From: Bordetella genomosp. 11
GTDB lineage: Bacteria; Pseudomonadota; Gammaproteobacteria; Burkholderiales; Burkholderiaceae_B
Length of the DNA: 64,000 nucleotides
Assembly (NCBI RefSeq): GCF_002261215.1
Contig: NZ_NEVS01000004.1
Location: 868,001-932,000, forward strand
Direction of reading: 5' to 3'
Below the pieces are notes generated by a model. That model ran no database searches, was not told the origin of the DNA, and saw only the letters and a list, made by a program, of their open reading frames with translations. Within the stretch, counting starts at the first letter, position 1. Each line of letters begins with the position of its first letter. The position numbers were made by a program, and so were the translations under genes. This document shows positions 1 through 9,273 of this stretch, one piece after another.

Positions 1-2289
1 GAGCAGGGCCTGGACCAGCACATGTTCGGCCGTCGCCGCGCGCAGGTAGCTCCAGACTTCCTCCAGCGGGAAGCTGTGCGAGTCCGATAGCGAAAGCACG
101 ATGGCGTCCTCGGTCGCGGCCGCCTGCAATTCGAAGTTGAAACGCCGGCAGAAACGCTTGCGCAGGGCCAGGCCCCACGCGCGGTTCACGCGGCTTCCGA
201 AGGGCGCATGCAGCACCAGTTGCATGCCGCCCGATTCGTCGAAGAAGCGTTCCAGGATCAGCGTGTCCTGCGTGGGCAGCTCGCCCAGGGCGGTGCGCGC
301 GCGGGCCAGGTACTCCACGATCTGGCGGGCGGACGACAGATCGATGCCGGTCTCGTCGGCCAGCGCTTCGGCCGCATGGTCCAGCACGGCCTGGCTCCCG
401 GCGGGCAGCCCGGCGGCCGATGCCCGGTCCAGGTCGTCAGGCGTATCGCTGCGCAACGCCATGGCGCCGCCGGCCGCGGCGTCCGGGGCGGGCGTCGCGC
501 CCAGCAGGGCGTTCACGCGTTCCCGCAGCCGCGCCACGCCGGCCGATAGTTCATCGCTGCGTCCCGGCGCTTCTCCCATCCAGAAGGGAATGCTGGGGGC
601 CATGCCGTGCGCATCCTCGACGCGCACCCTGCCGGTCTCCACGCGCAGGATGCGGTACGAGGTATTGCCAAGCTGGAAGACATCGCCGGCCAGGCTTTCG
701 ACGGCGAAGTCTTCGTTCACCGTGCCAATGTTCAGGCCCTGCGGCTCCAGGATCACCGCGTAATCGGCGTTGTCCGGGATGGTGCCGCCGGACGTCATCG
801 CGGTCAGCTGGCTTCCGCGCTTGCCTCGCACCGTGCGCGCCACCGCGTCGCGGTGCAGGTAGACGCCGCGCTGTCCATTGCGGCCCACGTAGCCGCTGGC
901 CAGCATGCGCAGCACGGCGTCGAAGCGTTCGCGTGGCAGGCCGGCATAGGGATCGGCCCGGCGCACCATGTCGAAGAGTTCGTCTTCGCCCCATTCGCGG
1001 CATGAGACGTCCGCGACGATCTGCTGCGCGAGTACATCCAGCGGCGCGCGCGGAATCCGCAGCAGATCCAGTTCGCCGCGCCGCACGCAATCCAGCAGCG
1101 CCGCGCATTCGATCAGGTCGTCGCGCGAAGTGGGGAACAGGCGCCCTTTGGGCACGCCGCCCACATGGTGTCCCGCGCGCCCGACACGCTGCAACAGCGC
1201 CGAGATCCCGCGCGGCGAACCGACCTGGCAGACGAGATCCACATCCCCGATATCGATGCCCAATTCCAGCGAGGCAGTGGCCACCAGCACCTGCAGGTGG
1301 CCGCGCTTCAGGCGCTGTTCCGCGTCCAGGCGGTGTTCCTTGGACAGGCTGCCATGATGGGCGGCCACCGCTTCCGTGCCCAGGCGCAGCGCCAGATGCC
1401 GGGCGGCGCGTTCGGCCATGCGCCGGGTATTCACGAACACCAGCGTCGTGCGGTGCTGCGCCGCCAGCACCGCCATGCGGTCGTACACCAGCTCCCATAC
1501 ATCGTTGGCCATGACAGCTTCCAGCGGCACGGGCGGCAGTTCGATTGCCAGATCGCGCCGGCGGGTATGGCCGACATCGACGATGGCGCAATCGTTACCC
1601 CGGCCCGTTCCGGCCAGGAAGCGGGCCACCGCGTCCAGCGGTTTTTGCGTGGCCGACAACCCGATGCGCGCGGGCGCTTCGCCGCACAGCGCATCCAGCC
1701 GCGCCAGGCTCAGCGCGAGATGGCTGCCGCGCTTGGTGCCGGCCACGGCATGGATTTCGTCCACGATCACCGTGCGCGTGGTCGCCAGCATTGCGCGGCC
1801 GCTGGCGGAGGTCAGCAGGACGTAGAGGGATTCGGGCGTCGTCACCACGATGTGCGGGGGGCGCTTGCGCATCGCCGCGCGGTCCTGCTGGGTGGTATCG
1901 CCGGTGCGCACGGCCGTGCGGATCCCATGATCGGGCAGTCCCAGGCGCAGCAGCTCCTGGCCGATGCCGGCCAGGGGGGCCTCCAGGTTGACCTGGATAT
2001 CGTTGGACAGCGCCTTCAGGGGCGAGACGTAGACGACCGTGGTTGCGTCGGGCAGGGTCCCGCCGGCCGCCACGCTGGCGCGCACCAGTTCATCGATGGC
2101 GGCCAGGAAGGCGGTCAAGGTCTTGCCCGAACCGGTCGGCGCGGCGATCAGCACGGGGCGGCGCTCGCCGATCAGGGGCCACGCGGCCTCCTGTGCCGGG
2201 GTGGGCGACGGAAAAGCGTGACGGAACCAGGCGGCGACAGCGGGATGGAAAGCGTCCAGCGCATCGGCGCCGGCACGGGAAGCGGTCAT
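1..2289 (-). CDS. lhr: Lhr-type large ATP-dependent helicase (5' part, C-terminus outside window)
   Basis: Superfamily 2 DNA helicase of the Lhr group, predicted to translocate on single-stranded DNA in repair. The reading frame is open from ATG at 2289 to the left edge, giving 763 codons with no stop, so the C-terminal part is missing. Visible motifs are Walker A APTGSGKT (residues 50-57), the DEIH box (177-180), motif III LSAT (211-214), and helicase-C features further on including QRVGRAGHH. The length so far fits the core found in bacterial Lhr, whose full-length members run to about 1500 residues; short Lhr-core forms also exist, so the total length cannot be judged. It is divergent from the LysR gene at 2341 with 51 bp between them. 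Family assignment is firm; the exact subfamily is inferred. Confidence 0.9.
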   Translation of the reverse strand, partial: MTASRAGADALDAFHPAVAAWFRHAFPSPTPAQEAAWPLIGERRPVLIAAPTGSGKTLTAFLAAIDELVRASVAAGGTLPDATTVVYVSPLKALSNDIQVNLEAPLAGIGQELLRLGLPDHGIRTAVRTGDTTQQDRAAMRKRPPHIVVTTPESLYVLLTSASGRAMLATTRTVIVDEIHAVAGTKRGSHLALSLARLDALCGEAPARIGLSATQKPLDAVARFLAGTGRGNDCAIVDVGHTRRRDLAIELPPVPLEAVMANDVWELVYDRMAVLAAQHRTTLVFVNTRRMAERAARHLALRLGTEAVAAHHGSLSKEHRLDAEQRLKRGHLQVLVATASLELGIDIGDVDLVCQVGSPRGISALLQRVGRAGHHVGGVPKGRLFPTSRDDLIECAALLDCVRRGELDLLRIPRAPLDVLAQQIVADVSCREWGEDELFDMVRRADPYAGLPRERFDAVLRMLASGYVGRNGQRGVYLHRDAVARTVRGKRGSQLTAMTSGGTIPDNADYAVILEPQGLNIGTVNEDFAVESLAGDVFQLGNTSYRILRVETGRVRVEDAHGMAPSIPFWMGEAPGRSDELSAGVARLRERVNALLGATPAPDAAAGGAMALRSDTPDDLDRASAAGLPAGSQAVLDHAAEALADETGIDLSSARQIVEYLARARTALGELPTQDTLILERFFDESGGMQLVLHAPFGSRVNRAWGLALRKRFCRRFNFELQAAATEDAIVLSLSDSHSFPLEEVWSYLRAATAEHVLVQALL

Positions 2290-2340
2290 GCCTTCTTATA
2301 TCGGGGCGCCGAAGCCGAAGTCAACGGCTAACATTGCCCC

Positions 2341-3237
2341 ATGAAGACAACCCTCGACGAAATGCAGACCTTCATCGCCGTGGTGGATAGCGGTTCCATC
2401 ACCGCGGCATCGGCGCGGCTGGGCCAGACGGTATCCGCCATCAGCCGCGCCCTGGGCCGCCTCGAACGCAAGCTGGACACCACCCTGCTGCAGCGCACGA
2501 CGCGCCGGCTCGCATTGACGGAGGAGGGCCGGCACTTCCTGGCCGACGCCCGGCGCATCGTCGAATCCGTGGACACCATGGAAGAGCAGATGGCCGTGCG
2601 CCGCCACGTGCCCTCGGGCCTGTTGCGCATCAATGCCGCATCGCCCTTCATGCTGCACGTCGTCGTACCGCTGGTCGGCGGCTTTCGCCAGCGATACCCC
2701 GAAATTACCCTGGAGCTGCATACCAGCGACCAGATCATCGATTTGCTGGAGCAGCGCACCGACATCGCCATCCGCATCGGCCCCTTGCGCGATTCGACGC
2801 TGCACGCGCGGCCGTTGGGCAGCAATGCGCTGCGGATCCTGGCCAGCCCCGCGTATCTGGCCGAACGGGGAAAGCCGAGCAGTCCCGACGACCTGGCGCG
2901 CCACAGCCTGCTGGGTTTCACGCAGCCGGAAACGCTGAACCACTGGCCGCTGCGTCACGCCTCGGGAGACAGCCTGCCCATCCAGCCCACGCTGTCGGCG
3001 TCCAGTGGCGAAACCCTGCGCCAGTTGGCGCTTGCCGGGCAGGGCCTGGTCTGCCTGGCGGATTTCATGACACGCGAGGATCGCCGCCGCGGCGACCTGG
3101 TGCAGGTACTGGCGCGCGATACCGTGGAGACGCGCCAGCCCGTGCACGCGGTGTACTACCGCAATACCCAGCTGGCATCGCGAATCGCGTGCTTCCTGGA
3201 CTACGTCGCCGGGCAGATGGGCGAGATGCGGGACTGA
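2341..3237 (+). CDS. LysR-family transcriptional regulator
   Basis: A 298-residue LysR-type regulator of normal family length. The winged helix-turn-helix lies in about residues 1-60, with the recognition helix around SARLGQTVSAISRALG, and the effector-binding domain follows from about residue 90. The sequence resembles the DmlR/YafC branch, which often controls small catabolic or export genes. It starts at ATG 2341, 51 bp from the divergent helicase gene. LysR proteins usually regulate a divergent neighbour, but a helicase is an unlikely target, so its real target and inducer are unknown. Confidence 0.92.
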   Translation: MKTTLDEMQTFIAVVDSGSITAASARLGQTVSAISRALGRLERKLDTTLLQRTTRRLALTEEGRHFLADARRIVESVDTMEEQMAVRRHVPSGLLRINAASPFMLHVVVPLVGGFRQRYPEITLELHTSDQIIDLLEQRTDIAIRIGPLRDSTLHARPLGSNALRILASPAYLAERGKPSSPDDLARHSLLGFTQPETLNHWPLRHASGDSLPIQPTLSASSGETLRQLALAGQGLVCLADFMTREDRRRGDLVQVLARDTVETRQPVHAVYYRNTQLASRIACFLDYVAGQMGEMRD

Positions 3238-3243
3238 CCGGCC

Positions 3244-3678
3244 TTATTGCTGGCGCAACTGCGCTGTCCGCCATTGCGCCAGCGCGACCTGGCATGCCAG
3301 CTCCATGTCGCCCGCGCCGGATCCCCCCAGCATGGCGGCACCCTGGCGCCGGCATTCCTTGTGCATGAAACTATTGAAGCTGTCCTGCGAGTGTTTCAGT
3401 GTGCGCAGCGCTTCGGGTGTCGCGGCCGAATCGATTTTCTTCAGGCCGGATTCCACCTGGGCATACGCGGCGCGCATCGTCTGCTGCGCGGTCTTCAACC
3501 GGGTCTTCAGGCATCCCTGCATGGCGGTGCGCGGTTGATTGCCGATGGCGGTTTCGCAGGTATTCAGGACGCTGGCCGCGGTCGATGCGTCGGCCGCCCG
3601 CGCGCCGGCGGCCACGCCCAGCAGCGCGGCCGACATCGCCGCGCAAGCGATAGTGGTACGCAGGATGGTCGGTTTCAT
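3244..3678 (-). CDS. Secreted LprI/DUF1311-like small protein
   Basis: A 144-residue exported protein. Residues 1-28 form a signal peptide ending in an AxA site (GARA before AD). The mature part has four cysteines (41, 56, 109, 129), suitable for two disulfides, and the helical Q/A/L-rich pattern of the DUF1311 (LprI N-terminal) family, some members of which inhibit lysozyme. An AAGGAG ribosome binding site precedes ATG 3678. It ends only 6 bp from the convergent LysR gene. The family call rests on the cysteine pattern and overall look; function as a lysozyme inhibitor is not shown. Confidence 0.65.
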   Translation of the reverse strand: MKPTILRTTIACAAMSAALLGVAAGARAADASTAASVLNTCETAIGNQPRTAMQGCLKTRLKTAQQTMRAAYAQVESGLKKIDSAATPEALRTLKHSQDSFNSFMHKECRRQGAAMLGGSGAGDMELACQVALAQWRTAQLRQQ

Positions 3679-3936
3679 TGCCTACTCCTTGATCGAACGG
3701 CGTGTGCGGAATAACACTGCGGACGATTGTAGGCAGGACGCGCGCGGCGAGCGGTCCGGGGCATGGAATAGGCATTGAATCGGCAAGATAGTGCGTGCTT
3801 CCAAAAAAAACCATGCACGGAAACAACGGTCCCCGGATGCGGGCGGCGCGGCGGCTCTCGTATCGTCCTGCATGCGGCACCGGCGTGCCGCAGTGCCTGG
3901 GCGTGGGCGTGTGCCGTGCCAACGTGCCGCTCGCGC

Positions 3937-4746
3937 CTACGCGGCGTCGTGGAAGATCACGCCCATCACATGGCGGCGGCCTTCGCGCAGGCGGCTGACG
4001 CCGTGGCGCAGCTTGACGCGATAGACGCCGCGCGTGCCTTGTACCGGACGTTCGTTGACGGCGAATACCACGGCATCGCCCTTATCGAGTGGCACGACTT
4101 CCACGCGCGATTGCATCCGCGGCCGTTGTTCGGTCAACACGAACTCCCCGCCGGCGTAGTCGCGACCCGGCCGGGAAAGCAATATCGCGATTTGCAGCGG
4201 GAATACGTGTTCGCCGTACAAATCCTGATGCAGGCAGTTGTAGTCCCCCGGGCCATAGCGCAGCAGCAGCGGGGTGGGGCGCGCCTGGCCCCTCTGGTGG
4301 CAGCGGCGCAGAAAGCCCGCATGCGTCGGCGGATAGCGCACGGGATTGCCCATGGCGGCATTCCAGCGATTGGCGATAGGGGCCAGGTAAGCGTAGGTCT
4401 GTTCGCGCAAGGCCTGGATCAGGCCGGGCAGCGGATAGGCGAAGTACTGGTATTCGCCGCGTCCGAAGCCATGACGGCTCATGACGATACGGCTGCGAAA
4501 GCGCGCGTTGTCGTCATAGCAGGCCGCCAACGCGTCGCACTGGGCGTCGGACAGCAGCCCGGGCAGCACGGCGCAGCCTTCATCGTCCAGCGCCCGGGCC
4601 ACCTCGGCCCAGTCCTGTCCGGCCAGGCCGACGGGCGGCGTGTCCAATTCGAGGGTGGACGGTTGCGCGGCGCGGGCGGGCGGGCGCCTGGGGGTGTCGA
4701 CGCCCGCCGTGGTCTGGCGCGCGGCGTGATGCTCGGATGAGGACAT
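3937..4746 (-). CDS. 2OG-Fe(II) oxygenase, prolyl-hydroxylase-like
   Basis: A 269-residue protein taken from ATG 4746; the frame stays open upstream to 4974, but residues from MSSSEHH onward match the conserved part. The iron ligands appear as H173-x-D175 in CLHQDLYGEHVF and H248 in LRHGVSR, with R257/R258 about ten residues later to bind 2-oxoglutarate, the layout of the P4Hc/2OG-FeII_Oxy families. Such enzymes couple 2-oxoglutarate decarboxylation to hydroxylation. The substrate is unknown; this conserved proteobacterial group is usually annotated only as 2OG-Fe(II) oxygenase. It stands alone between an LprI-like gene and the ABC importer operon. Confidence 0.8.
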   Translation of the reverse strand: MSSSEHHAARQTTAGVDTPRRPPARAAQPSTLELDTPPVGLAGQDWAEVARALDDEGCAVLPGLLSDAQCDALAACYDDNARFRSRIVMSRHGFGRGEYQYFAYPLPGLIQALREQTYAYLAPIANRWNAAMGNPVRYPPTHAGFLRRCHQRGQARPTPLLLRYGPGDYNCLHQDLYGEHVFPLQIAILLSRPGRDYAGGEFVLTEQRPRMQSRVEVVPLDKGDAVVFAVNERPVQGTRGVYRVKLRHGVSRLREGRRHVMGVIFHDAA

Positions 4747-5069
4747 GCGGGGCCTTGCCGCGGGCGCGGCGTTAACTGGACTGTGTGAATGACGGTTCCA
4801 GTCTAGGCCTGTCCACGTTCCGATCGCACTCCGGATGTTGCGCGGACATGGGTCGGGAGCGGCGCGCGCGCCACTTCCCGGATGGCGGGACTCAGCCGGC
4901 GACCCGTACCGCCTGCAGCGTGGCCTGTCGCGGGCCCGTGGTGTATTGAGCCACTTCTTCGATGCAGTTCTCATCAGTTGTCATATAACGTGCCCCCAGC
5001 TTTCACGCATCTGTCCCGGCATTCAGCTATGAGACAGAATTCCAGGTCTAGCCCGTAGGGATTTGCACC

Positions 5070-5087
5070 ATGTACGTTGTCGTACAT
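5070..5087. promoter_or_regulatory. Palindromic operator candidate (ATGTACG-N4-CGTACAT)
   Basis: A perfect 7-4-7 inverted repeat 120 bp before the first importer gene. It lies just upstream of the -10 element at 5094-5099 and so overlaps the -35 region, where a bound repressor would block transcription. The GTAC half sites resemble GntR/FadR-type operators. No regulator gene is adjacent. Confidence 0.5.
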
Positions 5088-5090
5088 CGA

Positions 5091-5099
5091 TGATATAGT
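5091..5099 (+). promoter_or_regulatory. Extended -10 promoter element of the ABC importer operon
   Basis: TGATATAGT contains an extended -10 TG dinucleotide one base before TATAGT (5094-5099), five of six matches to the sigma-70 consensus. Transcription would start near 5106, leaving a leader of about 100 nt. No good -35 hexamer is present, which is usual for extended -10 promoters. Confidence 0.45.
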
Positions 5100-5207
5100 C
5101 TGCGCCAGCGTAGGCCGGTGCCGCTCCGCCGAACCGGCACCGCGATATCCAAGAAAAGAGGGGTGGGCCACAAGCACCGCCCCGATAAAGAACGAGACTA
5201 GCGCGCG

Positions 5208-5957
5208 ATGAGCTTTTCCCTGGATTTCAGTAGTCTCTGGCCCTACTGGCCGGTCTTCCTCAAGGGCGCGTGGCTGACCCTGAAAATGACCGCCGTCGCG
5301 ATTTTCTTCGGCGTCATCCTCGGTACGCTGGTGGCGTTCGCCAAGCGCAGCCGTTATCGCCTGCTGGCCCGTGCCTGCGCCGTTTATATCGAGGCGGTGC
5401 GCAACACGCCTTTCCTGGTCCAGATATTCCTGCTGTTCTTCGGCTTGGCCAGCGCGGGCATCCATCTGCCGACATTCACGGCGGCGGTGCTGGCCATGAT
5501 CGTCAACATCGGCGCCTATGCGGCGGAGATCATCCGCGCGGGCCTCGAAGCCGTGCCGCGCGGCCAGATCGAGGCCGCGGAATGCCTGGGGTTACCGAAG
5601 TGGCGCATCGGCTGGCACGTGATGCTGCAGCCGTCCATCGAGAAGGTATATCCATCGCTGACCGGCCAGTTCCTGCTGATGATGCAGGCCTCGGCCGTGG
5701 CATCGCAGATTTCGGCGGAGGAACTGACGGCCGTCGCCAACACCGTGCAATCCGACACGTTCCGCTCGCTGGAGACCTATATCGTGGTCGCAGCGCTGTA
5801 CCTGATCCTGTCCCTGCTGATCAAGCTGCTGGCATGGGCGGTGGGCGAGTATGCCTTCAAGCGGCGTCGCGCGATCCGCCTCGCCGCGGTGCGGGCCGGC
5901 AAGGCGCCGCCCGCGCGGGCCAGCGTATCGGCGGCCATCAAGCGGGAGGCCGCGTGA
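5208..5957 (+). CDS. Polar amino-acid ABC transporter, permease 1
   Basis: A 249-residue inner-membrane permease of the HisM/GlnP (His/Glu/Gln/Arg/opine) family. It has several hydrophobic segments and the cytoplasmic coupling loop EAAECLGLPKWR that docks onto the ATPase. A basic C-terminal tail follows the last membrane segment. It is the first gene of a four-gene importer operon and overlaps the second permease by one base of the stop codon (TGATG). The substrate class, polar amino acids, follows from the family; the particular amino acid cannot be told. Confidence 0.92.
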   Translation: MSFSLDFSSLWPYWPVFLKGAWLTLKMTAVAIFFGVILGTLVAFAKRSRYRLLARACAVYIEAVRNTPFLVQIFLLFFGLASAGIHLPTFTAAVLAMIVNIGAYAAEIIRAGLEAVPRGQIEAAECLGLPKWRIGWHVMLQPSIEKVYPSLTGQFLLMMQASAVASQISAEELTAVANTVQSDTFRSLETYIVVAALYLILSLLIKLLAWAVGEYAFKRRRAIRLAAVRAGKAPPARASVSAAIKREAA

Positions 5958-6607
5958 TGCACGGTTTTTCGATGGCGCACTTCTGGTATCTGGTGCAGTC
6001 GATCGGCTGGACGCTGGTGCTGTCGGCGCTGGCGTTCGTGCTGGGCAGCATCGGCGGGTTCGGTGTGATGCTGGCGCGGATTTCGCCGCGCCGCTGGCTG
6101 CGGGTATCGGCCCTGGTCTATATCGAAATCATCCAGGGCATCCCGTTGCTGATCCTGCTGTTCATCGTCTATTTCGGCCTGTCGGTCTATGGCTACGAAG
6201 TGCCGTCGCTGGTGGCGGCCGGCCTGGCCCTGATGGTCTACACCAGCGCCTACCTGGGCGACATCTGGCGCGGTTGCGTGCAGGCCATGCCCACGCCGCA
6301 ATGGGAAGCCTCCGAATGCCTGGCCATGACCCGCTGGCAGACGCTGCGGCTGGTCATCATCCCGCAGGCCGTGCGGCTGGCACTGCCTTCCACGGTCGGC
6401 TTCCTGGTGCAGCTGATCAAGATGACCTCGCTGGCGTCGGTGATCGGCTTCATCGAGCTGACCCGCGCCGGCCAGATCATCAACAACTCCATTTTCGAAC
6501 CCTTCCTCGTATTCGGCCTGGTGGCCGCTTTCTATTTCGTGCTGTGCTACCCGCTGTCGCGCTGGAGCCAATCGATGGAGAACAAGCTCAATGTCGGCAA
6601 TCGTTAA
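5957..6607 (+). CDS. Polar amino-acid ABC transporter, permease 2
   Basis: A 216-residue second permease of the HisM/GlnP family that would pair with the preceding one. ATG at 5957 overlaps the stop of permease 1, a coupling arrangement; the frame is open upstream inside permease 1, but homologous sequence begins here. The EAA loop reads EASECLAMTRWQ. The gene runs 17 bp into the following ATPase gene. Two unlike permeases form the usual heterodimer of this importer class. Confidence 0.92.
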   Translation: MHGFSMAHFWYLVQSIGWTLVLSALAFVLGSIGGFGVMLARISPRRWLRVSALVYIEIIQGIPLLILLFIVYFGLSVYGYEVPSLVAAGLALMVYTSAYLGDIWRGCVQAMPTPQWEASECLAMTRWQTLRLVIIPQAVRLALPSTVGFLVQLIKMTSLASVIGFIELTRAGQIINNSIFEPFLVFGLVAAFYFVLCYPLSRWSQSMENKLNVGNR

Positions 6608-7319
6608 GCTCGACGATGTCTATAAGCGCTTCGGCTCGAACCAGGTCCTGCAGGGTGTTTCCTTCGAGGTGGCGAAGGGCGAGATGATCGCCGTGATCGG
6701 CGCCAGCGGCTCGGGCAAGAGCACCGCGCTACGCTGCATCGACCGCCTGGAAACCATAGACCAGGGCAGTATCGAGGTGTGCGGCATTCGCGTGGACGGG
6801 CCGGACGTGGATCTGCGGCAGTTGCGGCTGGAAGTGGGCATCGTGTTCCAGAGCTACAACCTGTTCGCCCACCTGACCGTGGAAGAAAACATCATGCTGG
6901 CGCTGCGGCATGTCAAGAAGCACAGCCGCGAACAGGCGCGCGGCATCGCGATGTCGGTGCTGGAGCAGGTGGGCCTGGCGCAAAAGGCGGCGGCCTATCC
7001 GGAACAGTTATCCGGCGGGCAGCAGCAGCGCGTGGCGATCGCACGGTCGCTGGCCATGTCGCCCAAGGTCATGCTGTTCGATGAGGTCACCTCCGCGCTC
7101 GATCCCCAATTGACGGGCGAGGTGCTGCGCGTCATGGAAGACCTGGCGGCCGGCGGGATGACGATGATCCTGGTCACTCACGAGATGGCCTTCGCCAAGC
7201 GCGTGGCCGACCGCATCATCTATATGCACCAGGGCAAGGTCTGGGAGGTGGGCGACGGCGGCATGCTGGACGCGCCCCGCACGCCCGAACTGCGTGCCTT
7301 TCTGAGCAACGGGCTTTGA
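6591..7319 (+). CDS. Polar amino-acid ABC transporter, ATP-binding protein
   Basis: A 242-residue ATPase of the GlnQ/HisP type. Walker A is GASGSGKST (residues 37-45), the Q loop lies in VFQSYN, the signature is LSGGQ (140-144), Walker B is VMLFDE (160-165), followed by a D-loop SALDP and the switch histidine in VTHEM. The Walker B glutamate is followed by V instead of the more common P, which does not remove a catalytic residue. The start ATG lies inside the end of permease 2, so translation is probably coupled. Confidence 0.95.
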   Translation: MSAIVKLDDVYKRFGSNQVLQGVSFEVAKGEMIAVIGASGSGKSTALRCIDRLETIDQGSIEVCGIRVDGPDVDLRQLRLEVGIVFQSYNLFAHLTVEENIMLALRHVKKHSREQARGIAMSVLEQVGLAQKAAAYPEQLSGGQQQRVAIARSLAMSPKVMLFDEVTSALDPQLTGEVLRVMEDLAAGGMTMILVTHEMAFAKRVADRIIYMHQGKVWEVGDGGMLDAPRTPELRAFLSNGL

Positions 7320-7383
7320 TCCGCGCGATCCAGGTTTTTTTCAAGGCAGTTCGATCAACACAAACCTCAACGAGGAGACATTC

Positions 7384-8181
7384 TTGAAACTCAAACCTCT
7401 ATTCCTGCGCGGCGGCGTCGCCGCGCTGTTGCTGGCCGGTGTCGCGCACGCGGCCGTCGCGGACGAACTGGCCGATATCAAGAAGGCCGGCAAGATCCGC
7501 GTGGCCATCGCCATGGGTACCCCGCTGTACAGCTATGTGGACGACAATCTGAAGCCCGTCGGTTCCGACGTCGAGACCGCGCAGTTGCTGGCCAAGGACC
7601 TGGGCGTGAAGCTGGATATCGTGCAGGTCACCAACGCGGCGCGCGTGCCGACGCTGCAGGCCAAGCGCGCCGACCTCGTGGTGGCGGACTTGTCCATCAC
7701 GCCGGAACGCGCCAAGGTGGTGGATTTCTCGGTGCCTTACGCGGTGATTTCCCTGATCGTGGGCGGGCCCAAGAACATCAAGATCACCGGCTATCCCGAC
7801 TTGAACGGCAAGACCATCGGCCTGACGCGCGCGACCGTGAACGACAGCATCACCACGGAACTGGCCAAGGGCGCGGACATCAAGCGTTACGAGGACGATG
7901 CCACGCTGATCACCTCGATGGTGACCGGCCAGATCGATATCTTCTCCAGCACGCCCTCCAATCTGGCGGAAATCCAGAAGCGCGCGCCACAGCGCAACAT
8001 CGAAATGAAGTTCGGGCAGAAGGATTTCGACCTGGGCATCGCCCTGCAGCAGGGCCAGCCCGCGCTGAAGGACTGGGTCAACAACTGGATCCGCGAGAAT
8101 ATGAAAAACGGCAAGCTGAACGCGATCTACAAGAAGTATCACGGCCGCGATTTGCCCACGCGCATCACGCAGGCGGGGTAA
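7384..8181 (+). CDS. Polar amino-acid ABC transporter, periplasmic binding protein
   Basis: A 265-residue family 3 (SBP_bac_3) binding protein that would deliver substrate to the importer encoded just upstream. The start is a TTG at 7384, chosen because GAGGAG stands about 7 bases before it and because it gives a proper signal peptide (MKLKPLFLRGG followed by a hydrophobic stretch, with cleavage near AHA or AVA, residues 23-26). The mature part begins with the typical ELADIKKAGKIRVAIA. It follows the ATPase by 64 bp and closes the operon; a strong terminator lies 40 bp downstream. Confidence 0.93.
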   Translation: MKLKPLFLRGGVAALLLAGVAHAAVADELADIKKAGKIRVAIAMGTPLYSYVDDNLKPVGSDVETAQLLAKDLGVKLDIVQVTNAARVPTLQAKRADLVVADLSITPERAKVVDFSVPYAVISLIVGGPKNIKITGYPDLNGKTIGLTRATVNDSITTELAKGADIKRYEDDATLITSMVTGQIDIFSSTPSNLAEIQKRAPQRNIEMKFGQKDFDLGIALQQGQPALKDWVNNWIRENMKNGKLNAIYKKYHGRDLPTRITQAG

Positions 8182-8221
8182 GGCCCGCCCCGATACCTAG
8201 CGCGGACGTGCGCTGAGGCCA

Positions 8222-8268
8222 CCGGCGTGCGGCGTGCAGGCAAAGCCTGCGCGCCGGCGCCGGTTTTT
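8222..8268 (+). terminator. Rho-independent terminator of the ABC importer operon
   Basis: A long interrupted hairpin whose apical part is GCAGGC-AAA-GCCTGC, extended by GGCG/CGCC and CCGGC/GCCGG pairs, is followed directly by TTTTT at 8264-8268. It lies 40 bp after the binding-protein stop codon. Confidence 0.75.
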
Positions 8269-8370
8269 CGTTATGCTGGGCGGCTTCGATGCGGGCGAGG
8301 CGACAGATGCGCGCCATCCCGCACCGGGATCCGAACGGGAGCACGCGGGGATGAAACGGGGGGTGATGCA

Positions 8371-9264
8371 GTGTCTGCGTTGACGCAATCCGGCAAGGGC
8401 GCGGGAAGCGCCGCCCGCGCGACCGGGATAGGCGTACTCGCCATTCTGCTGTGGGCCGCGCTGGCCTTGTTGACCGTCCGGGCCGGCGCGCTGCCGCCGT
8501 TCCAGCTGCTGACACTGAGTTTCGGCGTGGCGTTCGCGGGCGGCGTTTGCGCGCTGTTGCCTCGCGGGCGCGCGGCGCTGGCGGAAATGCGCCAGCCGCT
8601 GCGCCCCTGGCTGCTGAGCTTCGGCGGCATCTTCTGCTATCACGCCCTGTACTTCTATGCGCTATCCCACGCGCCGGCCGCGCAAGCCAGCCTGATCGCC
8701 TACCTGTGGCCCTTGTTCATCGTGCTGTTCTCCGCGCTGGCGCCCGGCGGGCGGCTGCAAGGCCGGCATGTGCTGGGCGCGGTGCTGGGCCTGGCCGGTA
8801 CCGCGCTGATCGCGCTGGATCGCTCGGGGGCCGCCGATGCCGCGTGGCCGGTCGCCGGGATTGCCGCCGCCTTCGGTTGCGCGCTGATCTGGTCGGGCTA
8901 TTCGGTGCTGAACCGCCGCTACGCCAATGCGCCCAGCAGCATGATGGTGGGCGTTTGCGGACTGGTGGCGGTGGCCGGGGCCGCCTGCCACGCCGCGCTG
9001 GAAACCACCGTGCCGGTCAGCGGCGCGCAGTGGGGCGCGATCGTGCTGCTGGGGCTGGGGCCGACGGGCCTCGCCTTCCTGGCCTGGGACTATGCCACCA
9101 AGCACGGGCATCTGGCCTTGCTGGGCCCCTTGTCGTATCTGGCACCGCTGCTTTCGACACTCTTGCTGGTCCTGACGGGCGAAACGCCCGCCACGCTGTC
9201 GCTGCTGATGGCGGCGCTGCTGATCATCGGCGGCTCCGTGGTGGCGACCATCGCCCGCCGGTAG
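8371..9264 (+). CDS. DMT-superfamily (EamA/YddG-like) exporter
   Basis: A 297-residue inner-membrane protein with about ten hydrophobic segments and two EamA repeats, the layout of drug/metabolite transporters. It resembles the YddG group that exports aromatic amino acids, based on motifs such as the SLIAYLWPLFIVL region, but the substrate is not certain. The GTG at 8371 was chosen because the purine-rich GGGGGGTGA lies just before it and because the hydrophobic part begins soon after; the frame is open farther upstream from 8227 with a low-complexity sequence that does not look coding. Confidence 0.85.
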   Translation: MSALTQSGKGAGSAARATGIGVLAILLWAALALLTVRAGALPPFQLLTLSFGVAFAGGVCALLPRGRAALAEMRQPLRPWLLSFGGIFCYHALYFYALSHAPAAQASLIAYLWPLFIVLFSALAPGGRLQGRHVLGAVLGLAGTALIALDRSGAADAAWPVAGIAAAFGCALIWSGYSVLNRRYANAPSSMMVGVCGLVAVAGAACHAALETTVPVSGAQWGAIVLLGLGPTGLAFLAWDYATKHGHLALLGPLSYLAPLLSTLLLVLTGETPATLSLLMAALLIIGGSVVATIARR

Positions 9265-9273
9265 CGGAATGCC

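Larger units (their letters stand above)
4747..5207. other. 461-bp intergenic region upstream of the ABC importer
   Basis: This gap separates the divergent oxygenase and importer genes. It holds a palindrome and an extended -10 element, listed separately, at 5070-5099. I see no convincing ORF or RNA gene in the rest; the roughly 300 bp next to the oxygenase start would hold that gene's promoter, for which I could not pick clear elements. Confidence 0.6.

Noticed and set aside
8351..8383. A ten-codon ORF (ATG to TGA) overlapping the start of the DMT exporter gene, possible leader peptide
   Set aside because: No attenuator-like hairpins follow and it carries no run of regulatory codons; likely chance.
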